From Welwitschia mirabilis (lineage: Eukaryota > Gnetophyta > Gnetopsida > Welwitschiales), in contig JBOZIK010000001.1 of the NCBI GenBank assembly GCA_051453625.1, forward strand, positions 29,485,069-29,505,497: 20,429 bases of DNA, in the 5' to 3' direction. The position numbers were made by a program, and so were the translations under genes. The notes below the pieces were generated by a model that was given only the letters and a program-made list of their open reading frames with translations, had not been told where the DNA came from and searched no databases. Below, piece by piece: positions 1-11,925 of the stretch; position 1 is the first letter of the stretch; each line of letters begins with the position of its first letter.

Positions 1-1163
1 AAATACACACCGCAACACTATGTCTTGTATAAGTTAGACTTCTTATTTATTATCTATATCTTCTCTCATTGAGAGATATAGGAAAGGTAATTAATTGTAA
101 CTCATAATTATAAGATTAGATTTTTAAGTTTTTATGCATTATTGACACTAGTAAATAGGGTATTAAGAAGGGATATATTTATATCATTTTCTTAAGAAGG
201 ATTTAAGAACAATTTTATTATATAACTTTGACTTCTAAATTGAACCATTATAATAGAGCTAGAAAGTAGCTTATGAAAATTTTGATTGATTGAAAGGTTA
301 TAGCTGGGGTTTGTTGAGAACATAATAGAGTAATATTTTTAGGAGGCTTCTAGTGTCAATTCATACACGCTTAGTGTAGTAATAAATTTGGTCTTCCTAG
401 TGTTCAATAAGCATTTTTCCCATTAAGTGAGAAGTGCTAAAACATTAAAAAAATGTTAAGTATTTAATGGCTTCTTGTTTGATACAAAGAATATTGAAGT
501 AATATAAAGAATATCAAAGTGATTTAACTAGTGACAATGTTAATTTAGTTACTAGTACAAAATAAACTATCTAAGGATATTTATTTTTATTTTATTTTTA
601 TTTTAATTTTTTCTTATGTAACTCTTATTCGTAATTTTATCACATACTTAATTTTCTTAAGTTCTTTATAAAATATTGTAAAACAAATAGGTCCTTCTTA
701 TTGAAGAAAATTATGATATCAAAGCTATCCATTTACTAGAACACACTAAGAAATGTTAGAATCTACTTAAGATGGATAGGAACTTTCATATATGCCTTTT
801 TTGATAAGTTTCCTTATTAATAAAATTACTATTAAGAAACTACCTAGTGCTTAAATGATAGAAGTTTCCTTAAACTATGCTTTGATCTTCCCTCACCAAT
901 TAAATGACCTATGTCCAAATATTAGTTTGTCTTTTTTTTTTTAATTAGAATTCTATTAAATATTACTTTTTATTAATTCTATAATTTTAAAAATGTCTTT
1001 CCCTATTTATCCTATGTATTTAAAATCATTGACTTTGCTAGGCTCTAAAGGAAGTAGGTTCTTAATAAAAAATTAGCCATATTTACATTTTAAAAAATAG
1101 CATTTCATATGGTATAGGATCTTTTGTTTTGGTGAAGGCATCACGTAGAGTCCCAAAGTTGAC
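1..1163. other. AT-rich intergenic DNA, no gene seen
   Basis: Strongly AT-rich sequence with homopolymer T and A runs and stop codons frequent in all frames. I see no convincing coding region, RNA gene or clear repeat here. It ends at a 10-N gap. Confidence 0.6.
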
Positions 1164-1173
1164 NNNNNNNNNN
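1164..1173. other. Assembly gap (10 N)
   Basis: Ten Ns in a row. The short round length suggests a small local gap rather than a scaffold join. The flanks show no obvious shared repeat. Confidence 0.97.
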
Positions 1174-4100
1174 CCTCTTTTTTTACATTTTAACATTTAA
1201 ATGAAATCCTTTTTTATTGAATTTCCCTCTAATTTTCACTAAATTCTAAATATCATCTTCACCTTATTGCTAATAGCTCGGCTAGTCTTCTATAATGTCT
1301 AATTGACAATGCTAATTTGATTGGCTATCCTTATTCTCTTAGACAAAATCAAATTCTTTATCCTATTAGATAATATTATCTTTTAATAACTTTATAATAC
1401 TCTATTACCTAATATAACATTTTTAAAGGATATAATATAATATATTATCTTATTAGCTAATTATTAGTGTTGCATTTCTCTTTTTTCCTATTCCTCTTCA
1501 TAAGAAATATATGTTTTCAAAATTTTTTATCAATATTAACTTATTATTAGATGTAACATGCACAAATGTAGAGAATTACATTATGCATATCATGTGAAAT
1601 ATCATTTTTGATTCCCTTCATTTTCCTTAAAATAGAAAGTCAATAATTTCAATGCGTTGATTATTGAACATAATTTAGCCTATACTACTTATATTAAATT
1701 ATGTCTTCATTAATGTCATAATACTATTTGAGGCCTAATTTGAGAATCAAACCATATGCAATAGTATATAAATTTATATTTGGCATTATATTTTATTTCT
1801 TCTCAAATAGAGTTCTTAGAGATTAAATTAAGCATGATGTCATAGAGCCTCTTATGTGCTTATGCAAGTTTTAACAACACCCATACATCTATAAGTGTAC
1901 TCAACTATTAATGTTTCTTTAGCACTTTATTAAAAACAATCATAGGTAAAAACCTTTTAGAAACTAAATATATGTAATACCATTATTGAACTAATCATGG
2001 TAGTGAAAACATATTGGTAATAAGTTGAGGTTCTATAACATATCCACATACATTGAGAATTTTAACAAAGATCTTTCTTCTTTTTATTTATTTCAATGAA
2101 TTGTCTATGATCAATGAGATATATCATGCATATATGTGTATTCGTATAGATTCAAATGATAGGGAGTTTAAGAGATATTAAAATATCTTCAAACTTTATG
2201 AATTTTAGGATAGTAATGAGGATCCTTTGAATGCTAATTATAAATAGCTTTACTATGATGGCTTTCTATTGCATCATGATAGTACAAAATATCAACTTAT
2301 TGACAAATACCTTATAAAAATGGATGCTCCTACACATAAGATTAGTGCTATTTCAATTTCATATGAATAGGCTTTGTCAAATTATTAATCAAAATACTTA
2401 TTATCATGCATAAAGATTTGAGGCAACATGTTTATTAGTAGGATTATGGTCTTCTACTGTAGGATATCTTTGCAATTTACAAAAAGGAAGAATTGGAAGC
2501 ATTTCCTCCTTACAAAAGCAAAGTTCATAACTAAATGCTCCTTTAGCATGATACATGTATTTACTTTATGCAAAAAATATTACCATGGAAAATTCTAAGG
2601 TAAAGGACAAATATAGTTTTGCCATATTGGATGCATAGTAATTGTTTTTTTCAATAACCTATCTAACCTTAAATCTCATAACTAATGAATATTATGATTT
2701 ATACTACTAATACTTTATACATTTATATGTTCTAAACGTGTTGGTAAAATTAGCCAAGGATTAATAATAGCACCTCATAAGGATCCAGTAACAAGATGCA
2801 TGATATTTGAGAATGCTATTATTGGAGAATCTAAAATCAACCTAAATTGATAGCATTTTGAAAAAGAATAGTCAAAGCTAAATGTACTACATATTAACAA
2901 AAAATTAAAAATGTAGAAAATATTTTAAAGAAAGAAAATAGAATTTTTCATCATGCATAATTTTTTTTGACACCAATGCAATGAAACATATTAAAGAGAA
3001 TTTAATTTTATATAAACATTCCATGCTTTATTTAAAAGTCATGTGAGCAACATCATAGAAGAACTTTATTTGAATCTCTTGAATTAGTGTTTAGTTTTAT
3101 TTGTTTTAACAGATTTAGAAGGATTTATAACGATATAATAAAATCTAATAATAGTAAAGGATTAATCATAAATCATCAAAGAGTGGTTCCTCAATTTCAC
3201 ATGTTCTTAATATGTTATGATTTTCTTTTAGTTTTCAACAACATTTCTTAAACTTGTTGTATGATATTTGTTGATTTCTAGTGTCTAATATGCTATCCAA
3301 ACATGCATTAATTTAAATTAAATTCATGATCCATAATCTTAGAACTTAATTGATAAACTCTAATTTAGCGCTTTATGGATTTACAGCCTAGTTCTATTGT
3401 TAGGATCACCACCATCATCCCTCTATACTTATAGAAACCATATCATAATATATTCATCATCTTATAGAATTACAGAGTTATATTACATCATCTTAGCCTT
3501 CCATTCCATAATATAATTTAATCTAGATGACATCATTATAGAATTTGAGAGATCACTTCATAGGAACAAAAGGCTATCTTTTCTCTTATGCTATTATTTT
3601 AGAGTTCCACTATAGATATATATGGAAAAGTTTTAAATAGTCTTATTCTTTACTTATATTATGATTATGGCTTACATCTAACTATTATAAGGAAAAGCAA
3701 AATTCATTAAAAAAGAGTTCAAATATGCATTTTTTTTTTAAAAAAATCTTAATGTACTTGACGATTGTGTTGTCTTGGTATTTTCAAAAGAACCTGATAT
3801 CTCAAACTCATTTAAGAACATATTTGCTTATGCATACAGTACATGTGATATTAGTAAACTTTATTTTAGTCCTCAAATGTCCTACACAAGTAAATTTTAG
3901 TAACTATGATGATGATTATTGATGGCTTTCATTCAAAGAATAAGAATTCTTAGTACAAGTTAAGGTGAATCTTCTTCCTCTCTATTGATGTTAAAAAATA
4001 TCTACATATTCATTGTCAATGGATGCTAAGTTTCAATTCATTAACCAACATTTATTTTTATTTTACTATATTTTGATTTATGTAAATGTAATATTACTTT

Positions 4101-5199
4101 ATTTTTGCTTTTAACTATGATCATAAGATTTTAGAGAGTTAGCTTATTGGCTTTCCATTTTAGATGAGTTTACCATCATATGCTATAAGTCAAATGGAGC
4201 TCCCTTCAAGCCAAAATCATTCTTTAGACTTTTGATGATATGAAGAATGTAATGTTAGTAAATTAATAGCTACATAATCTTTATCTTCTAGTAATTATCT
4301 ACATTTTTATAGTATGACTACTACATATAAGAATATTTGGTTATTCTCTTCTTTAATTGAGCATATATTTATGCCAATACATTTATTGAGTTCTAAGAAC
4401 ATTGATAGACTAAAATGCATTTGTTTTTTATAAAATATTTATAGGATGACTACCAACTTTAGGAAACTCTTTGGGTCTTAAACATTGGTATAGAAAGTAT
4501 CTAATGAGTACTGTTTGAAGTTCCTCAAGTAAATCAAAAGTTATAGTTTGAAACATCCTTTACATTATAAAAAAACTAGAAAGGTTTAACAATATTCATT
4601 TTTGTATGTCAAAAACATGTGATAACTTATTAAAGAAATTTAAATATATGATATAATCAAACATTGTGTAAATTCACAAGATTGTCTTTTCATCCTCCAT
4701 TACAAGAAATTTTAAGAGCTCATAATGCTTCTTATAGTTATGGGTACTCTTTCATTGAAACTATTCTTAATCTCTTTTCCTAATATTCTTAATGCTTATA
4801 CTAGATACTAATCTATGTATAAGATTCTTCTTTTTATTTCTTTAAGGAGTTTTATATTAAACACTCTAAAAATACATTAAGCTAGTTCTTATCCTCATCT
4901 AGTGCCAATGCATCTCCCTACTATGATTGATCATGTCTCTAAATGGAATGTGATAATTATTATAGAATTCATGTTTGTAAGTTTTTAATACATAGAAATG
5001 TTGAAGAAAAGAAATAAGACTATTGACATAGTGTGTTTTTAAAACATATATAAGGAAAAAATTTGAATAATATGTTGACATTTTCATGATTAAAACATTA
5101 TATTTTTGTTATATAAATTGTTTTTATTTTATTTCTTTTGTGATTGAAATAAGATTATTAAAATCTAGTAAAATGTTCAATACAGTGTTATAACTTCTT
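1174..5199. other. Long AT-rich region without recognisable gene
   Basis: About 4 kb with no open frame longer than about 65 codons. The short frames at 3725-3922 (+) and 4899-5087 (-) have low-complexity, hydrophobic AT-driven composition and no motif I recognise. Translating 2220-3000 gives many stops and no domain I can name. The stretch 3400-3620 contains loosely repeated CATCAT/TTATAGAAT words. It is most likely decayed repeat DNA, but no family can be assigned by eye. Confidence 0.5.
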
Positions 5200-5780
5200 T
5201 TAAGAAAATAGTTTTTAATATTAAAATTGTTTTTTTTAGTTAAAAAATGAACACCGACTTTTGAAATGGCAAATCTAATAACTTTTTGAAATCATAAACC
5301 TAATAAACTTTGAAAGGGCTAACCAAATTTTGGTCAAAACCAAATTTAAAAAATAAATACTAACTTTGAAATGGTAAGTGTACTAAATTTTGAAATAGCT
5401 AATCAAGTTTTTGATAAAAACTAAAAAAATTCTTTAATGAAAAGAGAAATAACTAATTTTTTATTTTGGAGTCGTACCAAAATTATATTTTTAGTTAAAA
5501 AATAAATAAAAATTCCTGAAATGGCAAACCTGTTTTTGGGGGTCATACTAAAGTTATATCCTTAGCACCACACTAAATTTATATCTTTATGTAAAAAACA
5601 AAAAAATTAATTTATGAAACGACAAACATAACATATCTTTAATTGGAAAATAAAATAAAACATTAAAATAAAAAACCTAGTTTAATGGTCATACTAAAAT
5701 TGTATTTTTAGTTAAAAATTGAGAAACTAATTTTTAAAATGGAACACCTAAATTAAGGGAGCCATATTCACCCTATAAAA
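5200..5780 (+). repeat. Leader-like dispersed repeat, copy 1 (direct)
   Basis: AT-rich block built from recurring words such as TGAAATGGCAAA, AACCTAATAAA and TTTTTAGTTAAAAA. It ends in GCCATATTCACCCTATAAAA at 5761-5780. Related sequence recurs at 15322-15650 on the minus strand, and more distantly at 15890-16186, 16240-16566 and 17533-17642 on the plus strand. The shared end word at 5761-5780 matches the reverse complement of 15322-15341 at 19 of 20 bases. The unit lies upstream of the Helitron relic at 7151 and could be that element's leader or promoter, or an unrelated LTR-like or MITE-like repeat. Confidence 0.6.
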
Positions 5781-5781
5781 G
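5774..5781 (+). promoter_or_regulatory. TATA box candidate TATAAAAG
   Basis: TATAAAAG is a good plant TATA box and lies at the end of the conserved word of the leader-like repeat. The same position in the minus-strand copy keeps TATAAAA (15322-15328), and the arms at 16050-16110 and 16440-16460 have TTTAAAAAGG there. Conservation across diverged copies suggests a transposon promoter. Function is inferred only. Confidence 0.4.
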
Positions 5782-5805
5782 AACGCTAAAACTAACACAC
5801 ACAAA

Positions 5806-5836
5806 CAAAATGCAATTAATAAATAATTGCATTTTG
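5806..5836. repeat. 13-bp perfect inverted repeat (hairpin)
   Basis: CAAAATGCAATTA at 5806-5818 is followed after a 5-nt loop (5819-5823) by TAATTGCATTTTG at 5824-5836, a perfect 13-bp stem. It lies about 25 bases downstream of the TATA box, so a transcript starting there would carry it near its 5' end. Confidence 0.85.
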
Positions 5837-5870
5837 AAAAGTAAAGTCACTCTAAAGATTTCACTATGCA

Positions 5871-5928
5871 GAAGTGGAATTTGTTTTGAAGAAGTTGAAT
5901 TTTCTTTGAAGAAGTTAAATTTTTCCCT
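5871..5928 (+). repeat. 20-bp tandem repeat, three units
   Basis: Three consecutive units begin GAAGTGGAATTTGTTTTGAA, GAAGTTGAATTTTCTTTGAA and GAAGTTAAATTTTTCCC. Period is 20 bp, starting at 5871, 5891 and 5911. Divergence rises to the right and the last unit is incomplete. Confidence 0.85.
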
Positions 5929-5939
5929 CTAAAGGTATG

Positions 5940-7150
5940 CTCCCTTTTCCAATTCATTCTATTTTTCTTTATTCTTTTAGTAAAAACTAAAACACTTTAT
6001 GCTCTAATTATTATAGATACTCTACTCAGTGATCTAGTTTACTTAAGGAATTTGAAAAGTATTACAATAGAAATTTAGAGTTTTAATATTTTTACTTTGA
6101 AAATTTATTTTTGATATCAATGTCTATTTTCATTTGGCCAATTTTTCATGAATAATAGGAAAAATTATAACTCCAATAAATAGACTAAATTTTATGATAC
6201 AAATAATGCTTAACTATTGTAAAAGATTTATAACATGTATACAGTATAAGTTAAACATGAATTACACTATGACTTCAATTAATATTTATATTTCTATATT
6301 TTACATTTTTTTAGAAACTTGTATTTTGTTTAAATATGATAGATACAAAAAGTAAAAAAAATAAATGGAAAACATCTCATACATAAAAGAATACTAATAA
6401 TATTTAATTTATATATGTCACATATTCTTATTTTTATTTTTATGTTTTTTAAACTATAAGGTTTTTAATAATTAAGTTTTATAAATTAAAACTAACAAGA
6501 ATATCTTCATATTTAAGATTAGATTTTTTATTTCATTATATTTAACTTTTTAATGTTAAGTTTCTAAATTAATTTTTGAAGATTAGGTATTTATTAAATG
6601 ATGATCAGTATTGAATTTCATTTTTTATGAATTAAGTTTTATATAAAATTAAGTATTTTAAATTAGGTTTTTTAGAATAATTATTTTTAAATTAAGTTTT
6701 TTTTTAAGGTTAGTGTCTTAGATTAAGTTTGCTTTTCTTTATATTAGCTTTGTCATTAACAAGAAGGAAAGAATATGTAATGTGACAAAAATAGATTATG
6801 GGAGAGGATGTTTCTCATAATCAACAATCATGCTTATGGAGAGAATGATGATAAAGGTAGTGCAACACAACAATATCAAACTTCAATGTCATCTCCTCTA
6901 CAAGAACTCTTGAGTAAACATTGGGTCAACCTCCTTGTCCTAACTTACATAAAAATAATGGTGATATAATTAAAGGAATTGAAAATTTTATAGAAAAATA
7001 TGAGTACTTGAACAACCAACATCATGCATAATTTGTAATAAGATGTGTTAGCCTATAGATTTGATACAAGGTAGACATGGTCCTACCTATAAACAGTGTT
7101 AATATGAGGGGGAAAAAGGCATTATAGCTAATGATGAATAGATTAGACTT
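5940..7150. other. AT-rich spacer before the first Helitron relic
   Basis: No gene recognised. From about 6470 to 6735 the word AATTAAGTTTT and close variants recur many times, a degenerate low-complexity repeat. The part from about 6780 to 7150 is less AT-extreme and may be the decayed 5' coding part of the Helitron protein, but I could not match it to a domain. Confidence 0.45.
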
Positions 7151-8430
7151 TTTCTACTCTATACAACATGGATCTAGGGCCTTATCAATTTGTTTTATCC
7201 CATCTTACATAGGTTAATGAGATGCTTATTTCAAGGATAAATCCATTTCTTTATGTTACACATGCAACTAGTGGTCAACTAGTATTTCGAGAGCACACAA
7301 TAAGCTTTTCGCAAGATGTGTCACACATTATAAGGTGTTTTCCCCTACAAAATTACACCAATACCCATCCTTATTTAAATAGAAGAAATCAATTTGCCGC
7401 ATCATATAATTTTATTATAAATAAGATGCAAGTTTATCATGCTTTATGCTTTAAGAAGAGAATAATACTTTCTACCAAGATGTTGAGATACATATGCATG
7501 CCTTAGATGATATTAGTGATAATGAAGATGTTAGTGTCTTTCATATGCTTGAAGACATTACTCTTATAAAGATGAAGGAAAAATGAAGCTACATTTTGAT
7601 GATTTGATTTTAGAAATAAAAAAGTCCAACATTATTTAGCACACATCCTCATTTATCACATGATTTCTTAGACTTAAAAGAGAACTATATGCTACAAAGA
7701 ACTAGCTGCAAAGCTTATGTAATGATCCCTCCATAAGTTCTCAATGGCCATAATTAGTAGAGTCATTGATCAATGAGTTTAACACTATAGGTATTCTATC
7801 AATGTAATTTACATTATTATTTCTTCTAGGTAAGTATGATATTCTTATATGGAGAGCCAAGGATGTTAAGCTACATGAGTTTGTAAAGCATCTTTTAAGT
7901 TATAAAGAAGGAAGATTTAGTCATCATCCAAGATTTTGATAAGTACTTTCTATTTTTTTTAATTCTTTAATGAATTTAATAGAAAAAAATTTTAAAACCC
8001 TTAAAATTTATTTTTAAATTTATTTAATTATATTTTCAACATGATTATGAAACACAGGGCACTTAGGTTTTTCAAAAGGAACATAGTCAATGCCCCATTC
8101 ATGATATATGAATTACATGAACAAATGAATAATTATCCATTAATAGACATAATAGATAACTTAATGAGATTTGAAAGCTCTCTAAGAGGCATACCTTCTT
8201 ATTAAAACAAAGCAAATGCAAGGTTTTAGATATGGTTACCTAGAATTAACCTCCTACAATATTCTTCACTTTAGATGCTACAGATTTATATTGGCCTAAT
8301 CGACATGATATCATGCCTATTATACAATCACAGCATTTGTCTCAAGCTTGGATGATGGCAAATGTAGAACATCATTAAAAACCATTAAATTATCTCATAG
8401 TACATGTACATCCATCAAAAAATTTAGAGA
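7151..8430 (+). pseudogene. Decayed Helitron N-terminal (Helitron_like_N) region
   Basis: Translation gives NMDLGPY near 7168, then MLISRINPFLYVTHA and HTISFSQDVSHIIRCFP in the open stretch 7222-7506. After a frame change come LDDISDNEDVSVFHMLEDIT (about 7500-7560), SSLRGIPSY (about 8175-8203) and PTIFFTLDATDLYWP (about 8254-8300). These match in order the conserved blocks of the N-terminal domain of plant Helitron helicase-like proteins, including the FFTxxAxDLxWP block. Several stops and frameshifts separate the blocks, so no full protein can be made. The family functions in rolling-circle transposition in the nucleus. Identification is by motif order only. Confidence 0.82.
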
Positions 8431-8469
8431 GGTCATTATAATAAATAATTTAAGGATGTTGTAAAATAA

Positions 8470-9300
8470 AATAAGAAAGGGACAGAATAATAACAATGCA
8501 ATTACATAACTTATTTCTTATTTCATTTCTCTTTCTTTTCATGCAAACTGAATCAAATAAGAATTGCATAATAACTAAGCAAATAGAGTGGAAAGAAGAA
8601 ATCAATCAAAGCCATAGAGATTATCCACTATTATTTCTCCACATACAGATTGGATATAAAACCATCAACTGCACCTAAAAAATTCTAGACATATGAAAAT
8701 AGGAATCAAAAAGGACAAAGGCAAATAAATGTAGGAGAGATGGCTGCAAGGCTATTCTACCATATACATCTTAAATGGCATCCTCTTATTTCTACAATTA
8801 AAATTTTTCAAAATGTTCTTTTCAGAAGAAAAGCTAATGTTACAACTTAGAAAATGATAATTTCATATCAAATTTTGAAGTTTATAATGTAAAAGCTTTC
8901 TATGCTTCTTCTAAATTCTTAATTTCCAACTTTAAATCTATCTTTATAAAAAATCCATTTTTACTTTCGTCATATATTACTTTAGTAATAAGTAACACAT
9001 GTATAGTATAAGAATCTTTATAAAAGTTGAATGCATGAAATGATAGATTTGATGAGTGTGGTAAACTTAATGTTGTAAGTAAAAGTTGTATATTCTTTAT
9101 TACATGTTTAGTTACTTACATTATTTTAGTTTTTATAATAATTTTTACTTTTATAGGCCTCAACAAGAAACATGGATCTTCATCCATATCAATTACAAAA
9201 AGAGGATCTTGAACATGTGCAACTAGATCAAGATTACACCACCTTATTAAATAGTATTTAAAAACATACAATTTACAAGGCTAGAGCATGTTTAAGAAAA
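8470..9300 (+). repeat. Inverted duplicate segment, left copy (Helitron internal)
   Basis: The reverse complement of about 13180-13900 aligns collinearly here, with point differences and a ~110-bp stretch (about 8685-8795) present only in this copy. Shared landmarks are CATGCAAACTGAATC, AAAGTTGAATGCATG, ATTTGATGAGTGTGGTA, AAGAAACATGGATCTTCAT and AAGGCTAGAGCATGTTT. Translation after 9165 gives DLHPYQLQKEDLEH, DYTTLLNSI and ARACLRK, which precede the Rep block in Helitron proteins. The two inverted copies are about 4 kb apart and lie in two Helitron relics. Confidence 0.85.
9075..9156 (+). other. Putative intron in Helitron relic copy 1
   Basis: GTAAGT at 9075-9080 is a strong plant donor, and a T-rich stretch ending TTTTATAG at 9156 is a good acceptor. 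The 82-nt interval separates two blocks of the Helitron relic. The inverted copy keeps the same arrangement as an 83-nt interval at 13328-13410. Retention of both borders in diverged copies supports an ancestral intron, but the upstream frame is too decayed to confirm it. Confidence 0.35.
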
Positions 9301-9344
9301 TGAAATTAACAATAAATGTCCAGGTCAAAAGATAGTTTTTTGTA

Positions 9345-9606
9345 ATGAATCAAGTTAAAAAATAGTTTCCGTCATCCCATTTTCCAGAGATCAAGAAAAA
9401 CAACTACCTCTCAAACTTGCATGGGCATTAATAATTCATAAATCATAGAGGATGATTCCTAGTAAATCCTATACAGATATTCATCCTAAGAAATATCAAG
9501 ATTGACTTTTGTAATACTTTCTTGCATGAAGTCTATAGAAGAATTGACGATCTTACATCGCTTATCTAAACAATGATATAGAGAATTATCCAAGATTTCT
9601 AACTTG
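9345..9606 (+). pseudogene. Decayed helicase C-terminal end (Helitron copy 1)
   Basis: Translation near 9370-9450 gives SRDQEKQLPLKLAWALIIHK, the PIF1-like helicase segment before the conserved TIHKSQG-type motif, here ending IIHKS then a stop. With frame changes it continues LTFVILSCMKSIEELTILH, matching the LTFVALSRV motif VI region. The minus-strand copy has the counterpart at about 10690-10950. Motifs I-IV are missing, and stops make it non-functional. Confidence 0.78.
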
Positions 9607-9850
9607 GTAAATGGTCGTTAATAATTAAATTATAAAAGTCAACATTAACTAAAAGAAAATTCAACTTTGAATGTGCTTATAATCAATAAGAATGTGTAGG
9701 TAAAATGTGTTTAGGTTAATTCTCAACATTGCAGTAACCTAAACACATTTTGTCTAGACATTAGTATCGAGTATGACCACATTCAAAGTTAACTTTTTCT
9801 AAAGTTAATATTGAATTATATCATTTGGTCAATGTTAATCATCCACTAAA
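9605..9850. repeat. Imperfect ~110-bp inverted repeat with perfect 17-bp core
   Basis: AAAATGTGTTTAGGTTA at 9702-9718 is exactly reverse-complemented at 9735-9751 across a 16-nt loop. The pairing continues outward imperfectly, for example CAACTTTGAATGTG near 9662 against CACATTCAAAGTTAAC near 9778-9793. It extends to about 9607 on the left and 9843 on the right. It lies between the convergent Helitron relics and could be a MITE-like insertion or an inverted-duplication junction. Confidence 0.85.
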
Positions 9851-10055
9851 AGTCAATGCCTCATCCTTAACCAAAATGTTTTAGGGTAATCTTGACTAAT
9901 AGTATAAAAATTTTATCTAAGAACAAGGCACTGACTTTTAGTGAATGACGAATATTGACCAAATATAAAAGTTAATGTTGACTTTAGGCACAGTCAACTT
10001 TAAATCTGATTATATTCAATACTAATGTGTAGGCAAAATGTATTTAGGTTAATGG
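9844..10055. repeat. Second inverted repeat and third copy of the ~108-bp segment
   Basis: CACTAAAAGTCAATGCC at 9844-9860 pairs with GGCACTGACTTTTAGTG at 9927-9943, with one mismatch in 17. Outward from there 9943-10052 repeats the plus-oriented arm of the neighbouring palindrome: GTCAACTTTAAATC, then CTAATGTGTAGGCAAAATG and TATTTAGGTTA, against 9660-9718. The segment therefore occurs three times in alternating orientation (+, -, +). Confidence 0.8.
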
Positions 10056-10659
10056 TTATACCCTCATCTAAAAGGCATAAGAGATTAATATATCTCGGTC
10101 AAGTTATAGATGTGCATGAAATATGTATTTAAGCTAGTATTCACCTATCACTGATTAATAGTATTTATAAGTGCATGAATCATTAAGTCCCTTATGAAAT
10201 CAATTTCATTAGTCATAGTGGATTTAATTAGTAAGGCCCTTATGAAAATGCCTTAATCATTATCTCTAATCATTTATATTAAACGTGCTATGTAAACATA
10301 TAATGTTAATGTACAAAATAATTGGTAATTATATAAGTATGTAATGATATCTCTTTCTTATATTTAAATGTGAAAATTCATAAACAATAAAAAGATATTA
10401 ATGTAGAAAAGGAAGTGCTCATAAATGTTTTAAAGAGATCAAATATTACTTTATTATAATGAAGCTTGTAAACAGTAATATAGACATTTAAATATTACAA
10501 TGAAGACAACCAAGAATAATATATGCATGTACCATAGATAAATTAGTAATATTTACTTACTCGAAATGAATAATAATTCATTTTATATCACTTGATACAA
10601 ATGTACACTATACATGAATTAGTGGATTATTACAAAGGCAATATATTCTAGACCTTTAG
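10056..10659. other. AT-rich spacer between the Helitron tails
   Basis: No gene or strong repeat seen. CCCTTATGAAA occurs twice (near 10190 and 10240), with TTTCATTAG nearby. On the minus strand this is where the 3' end of the second Helitron relic should lie. I found no convincing terminal hairpin followed by CTRR. Confidence 0.45.
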
Positions 10660-11925
10660 GGCTGCTAAAAATTGCTCTTCCTTTATCTACTTCTCTAAGT
10701 CAGAACTCTTGGAGAATTTTTTGTATCTTTGTTTTAGAGAATGAATGTAATATCTATAATGACTCTATGGACTTCACTTGAGTAAGAGCCACAAAAGTCA
10801 AACTTGGAATTTCCTTAGGATCAATGTTTATAAATCTTTACTAAGCGTCATCCCTTGATATTTATGAATTCTTAATGTTCATGTAATTTTAAGAGATAGT
10901 TGTTTTACTCAATCTCCAGAGATCAGGATGATGGGACTATTTTTCTACATAATTCATCGAAAGAAACTCTAATGTAGGTATCGAAGTCAACCATGGCATA
11001 GGTTGTAAGATTAGGTGCATTCTTTTCTGGCCAATAAACTATTCATTTAATAATACCCATAGACCCATTTACTAATTTAGCTTTAGGCCATATGTTCATA
11101 GTTAATATAACCCTAGATCCTTGACAAACAAGAATCTCTATTTCTAATTTCCCATCAATCTCATCATATCTAATTGTATCTCATATATTATCTACTATAC
11201 ATCATGTCAGGAATTATTGCATTTGAAGTGAATATTTTTTATTATGAGAGGAAATCATATCATTCATGACAAATAGATGAACTAAATCTTAAAAAGCATC
11301 AATTTCATTAAATGTGAAAGGAAATTTAAACCTTATCATTAGAAATTCATAATCATCGTCTAAAGCTTTACCATATTTTACATTCATTGATACATTTCAA
11401 AAACTTTACTAATTTGGATCGTTACCCTTTTGTCTATAGACTGCATATAATATAACAATAATATCAAATTATCTACATAGTGTCTTCATTTCCTCACTAC
11501 CATTATACAGTGGACAATCCTTCACTCGAGGTAACTGAGCAAGATCACTTATTAATATAATAAACCTTCCATTGAAACTTAGGTGTTTGTGAGCTAGAAA
11601 TATCTCTTTAAGCCTTTTGTCAATATTAAGTAACATCTTACTACCTATAAAATTCATCTCATAAAACTTATGTACTTGATATTTTTTAGTTGTTTTTTAA
11701 GATGTATAAATTATTTTGATGAAGTAGACTCATAGTTATCAATTTTAATAACCAATACTACATGTATTATTATCTTCTTAATGTTGTATTTTGTGATTCT
11801 AGTTCATGCTAGTACCACAGTAATACCTTTGTTATTTGGAAACATCTTCTTAAATTCATTCCTTAAAGCATACATGAGAAAATATTTTCTTGATCTTGTT
11901 ATTCCTTGGATTATCATGCATAGAG
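10660..11925 (-). pseudogene. Decayed PIF1-like helicase domain of Helitron
   Basis: On the minus strand a P-loop-like but eroded ITRSRKYFLMYAL lies near 11900. It is followed by GSKMLLNIDKRLKEIF and FNGRFIILISDLAQLPRVK in the open stretch 11469-11657, then RQKGNDPN. Further on come GSRVILTMNIWPKAKLVNGS with MVDFDTYIRVSF (about 11000-11130) and finally SLTFVALTQVKSIESL (about 10750-10830). These are the ordered motifs of the Pif1/RecD2-type SF1B helicase in Helitrons, which unwinds DNA during rolling-circle transposition. GDF is replaced by SDL and the P-loop is damaged. Stops throughout show it is inactive. Confidence 0.85.

Larger units (their letters stand above)
7151..9607 (+). mobile_element. 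Helitron relic, copy 1 (plus strand)
   Basis: Fragments of a Helitron replicase-helicase polyprotein lie in order on the plus strand: N-terminal Helitron-like domain (7151-8430), a segment shared with copy 2 (8470-9300), and the helicase C-terminal end (9345-9606). Most of Rep and the helicase ATPase motifs are absent, so the copy is internally deleted as well as frameshifted. Similarity to copy 2 stops near 9607, where the palindromic repeat starts. Neither true Helitron terminus (5' TC, 3' hairpin plus CTRR) could be fixed. Confidence 0.75.

Noticed and set aside
3725-3922. 65-codon plus-strand open frame
   Set aside because: Hydrophobic, AT-driven composition starting on a poly-T run. No domain, no neighbouring gene signals.
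8496-8678. 60-codon frame with a hydrophobic start resembling a signal peptide
   Set aside because: It lies in the inverted Helitron segment, and its partner copy carries the same sequence in decayed, non-coding form. The hydrophobic run is a translation of a T-rich repeat.
9754-9757. CTAG just after the 17-bp hairpin as a Helitron 3' terminus
   Set aside because: The hairpin is the core of a ~110-bp inverted repeat that extends well beyond CTAG, and the spacing is only 2 nt. The family usually has about 10 nt.
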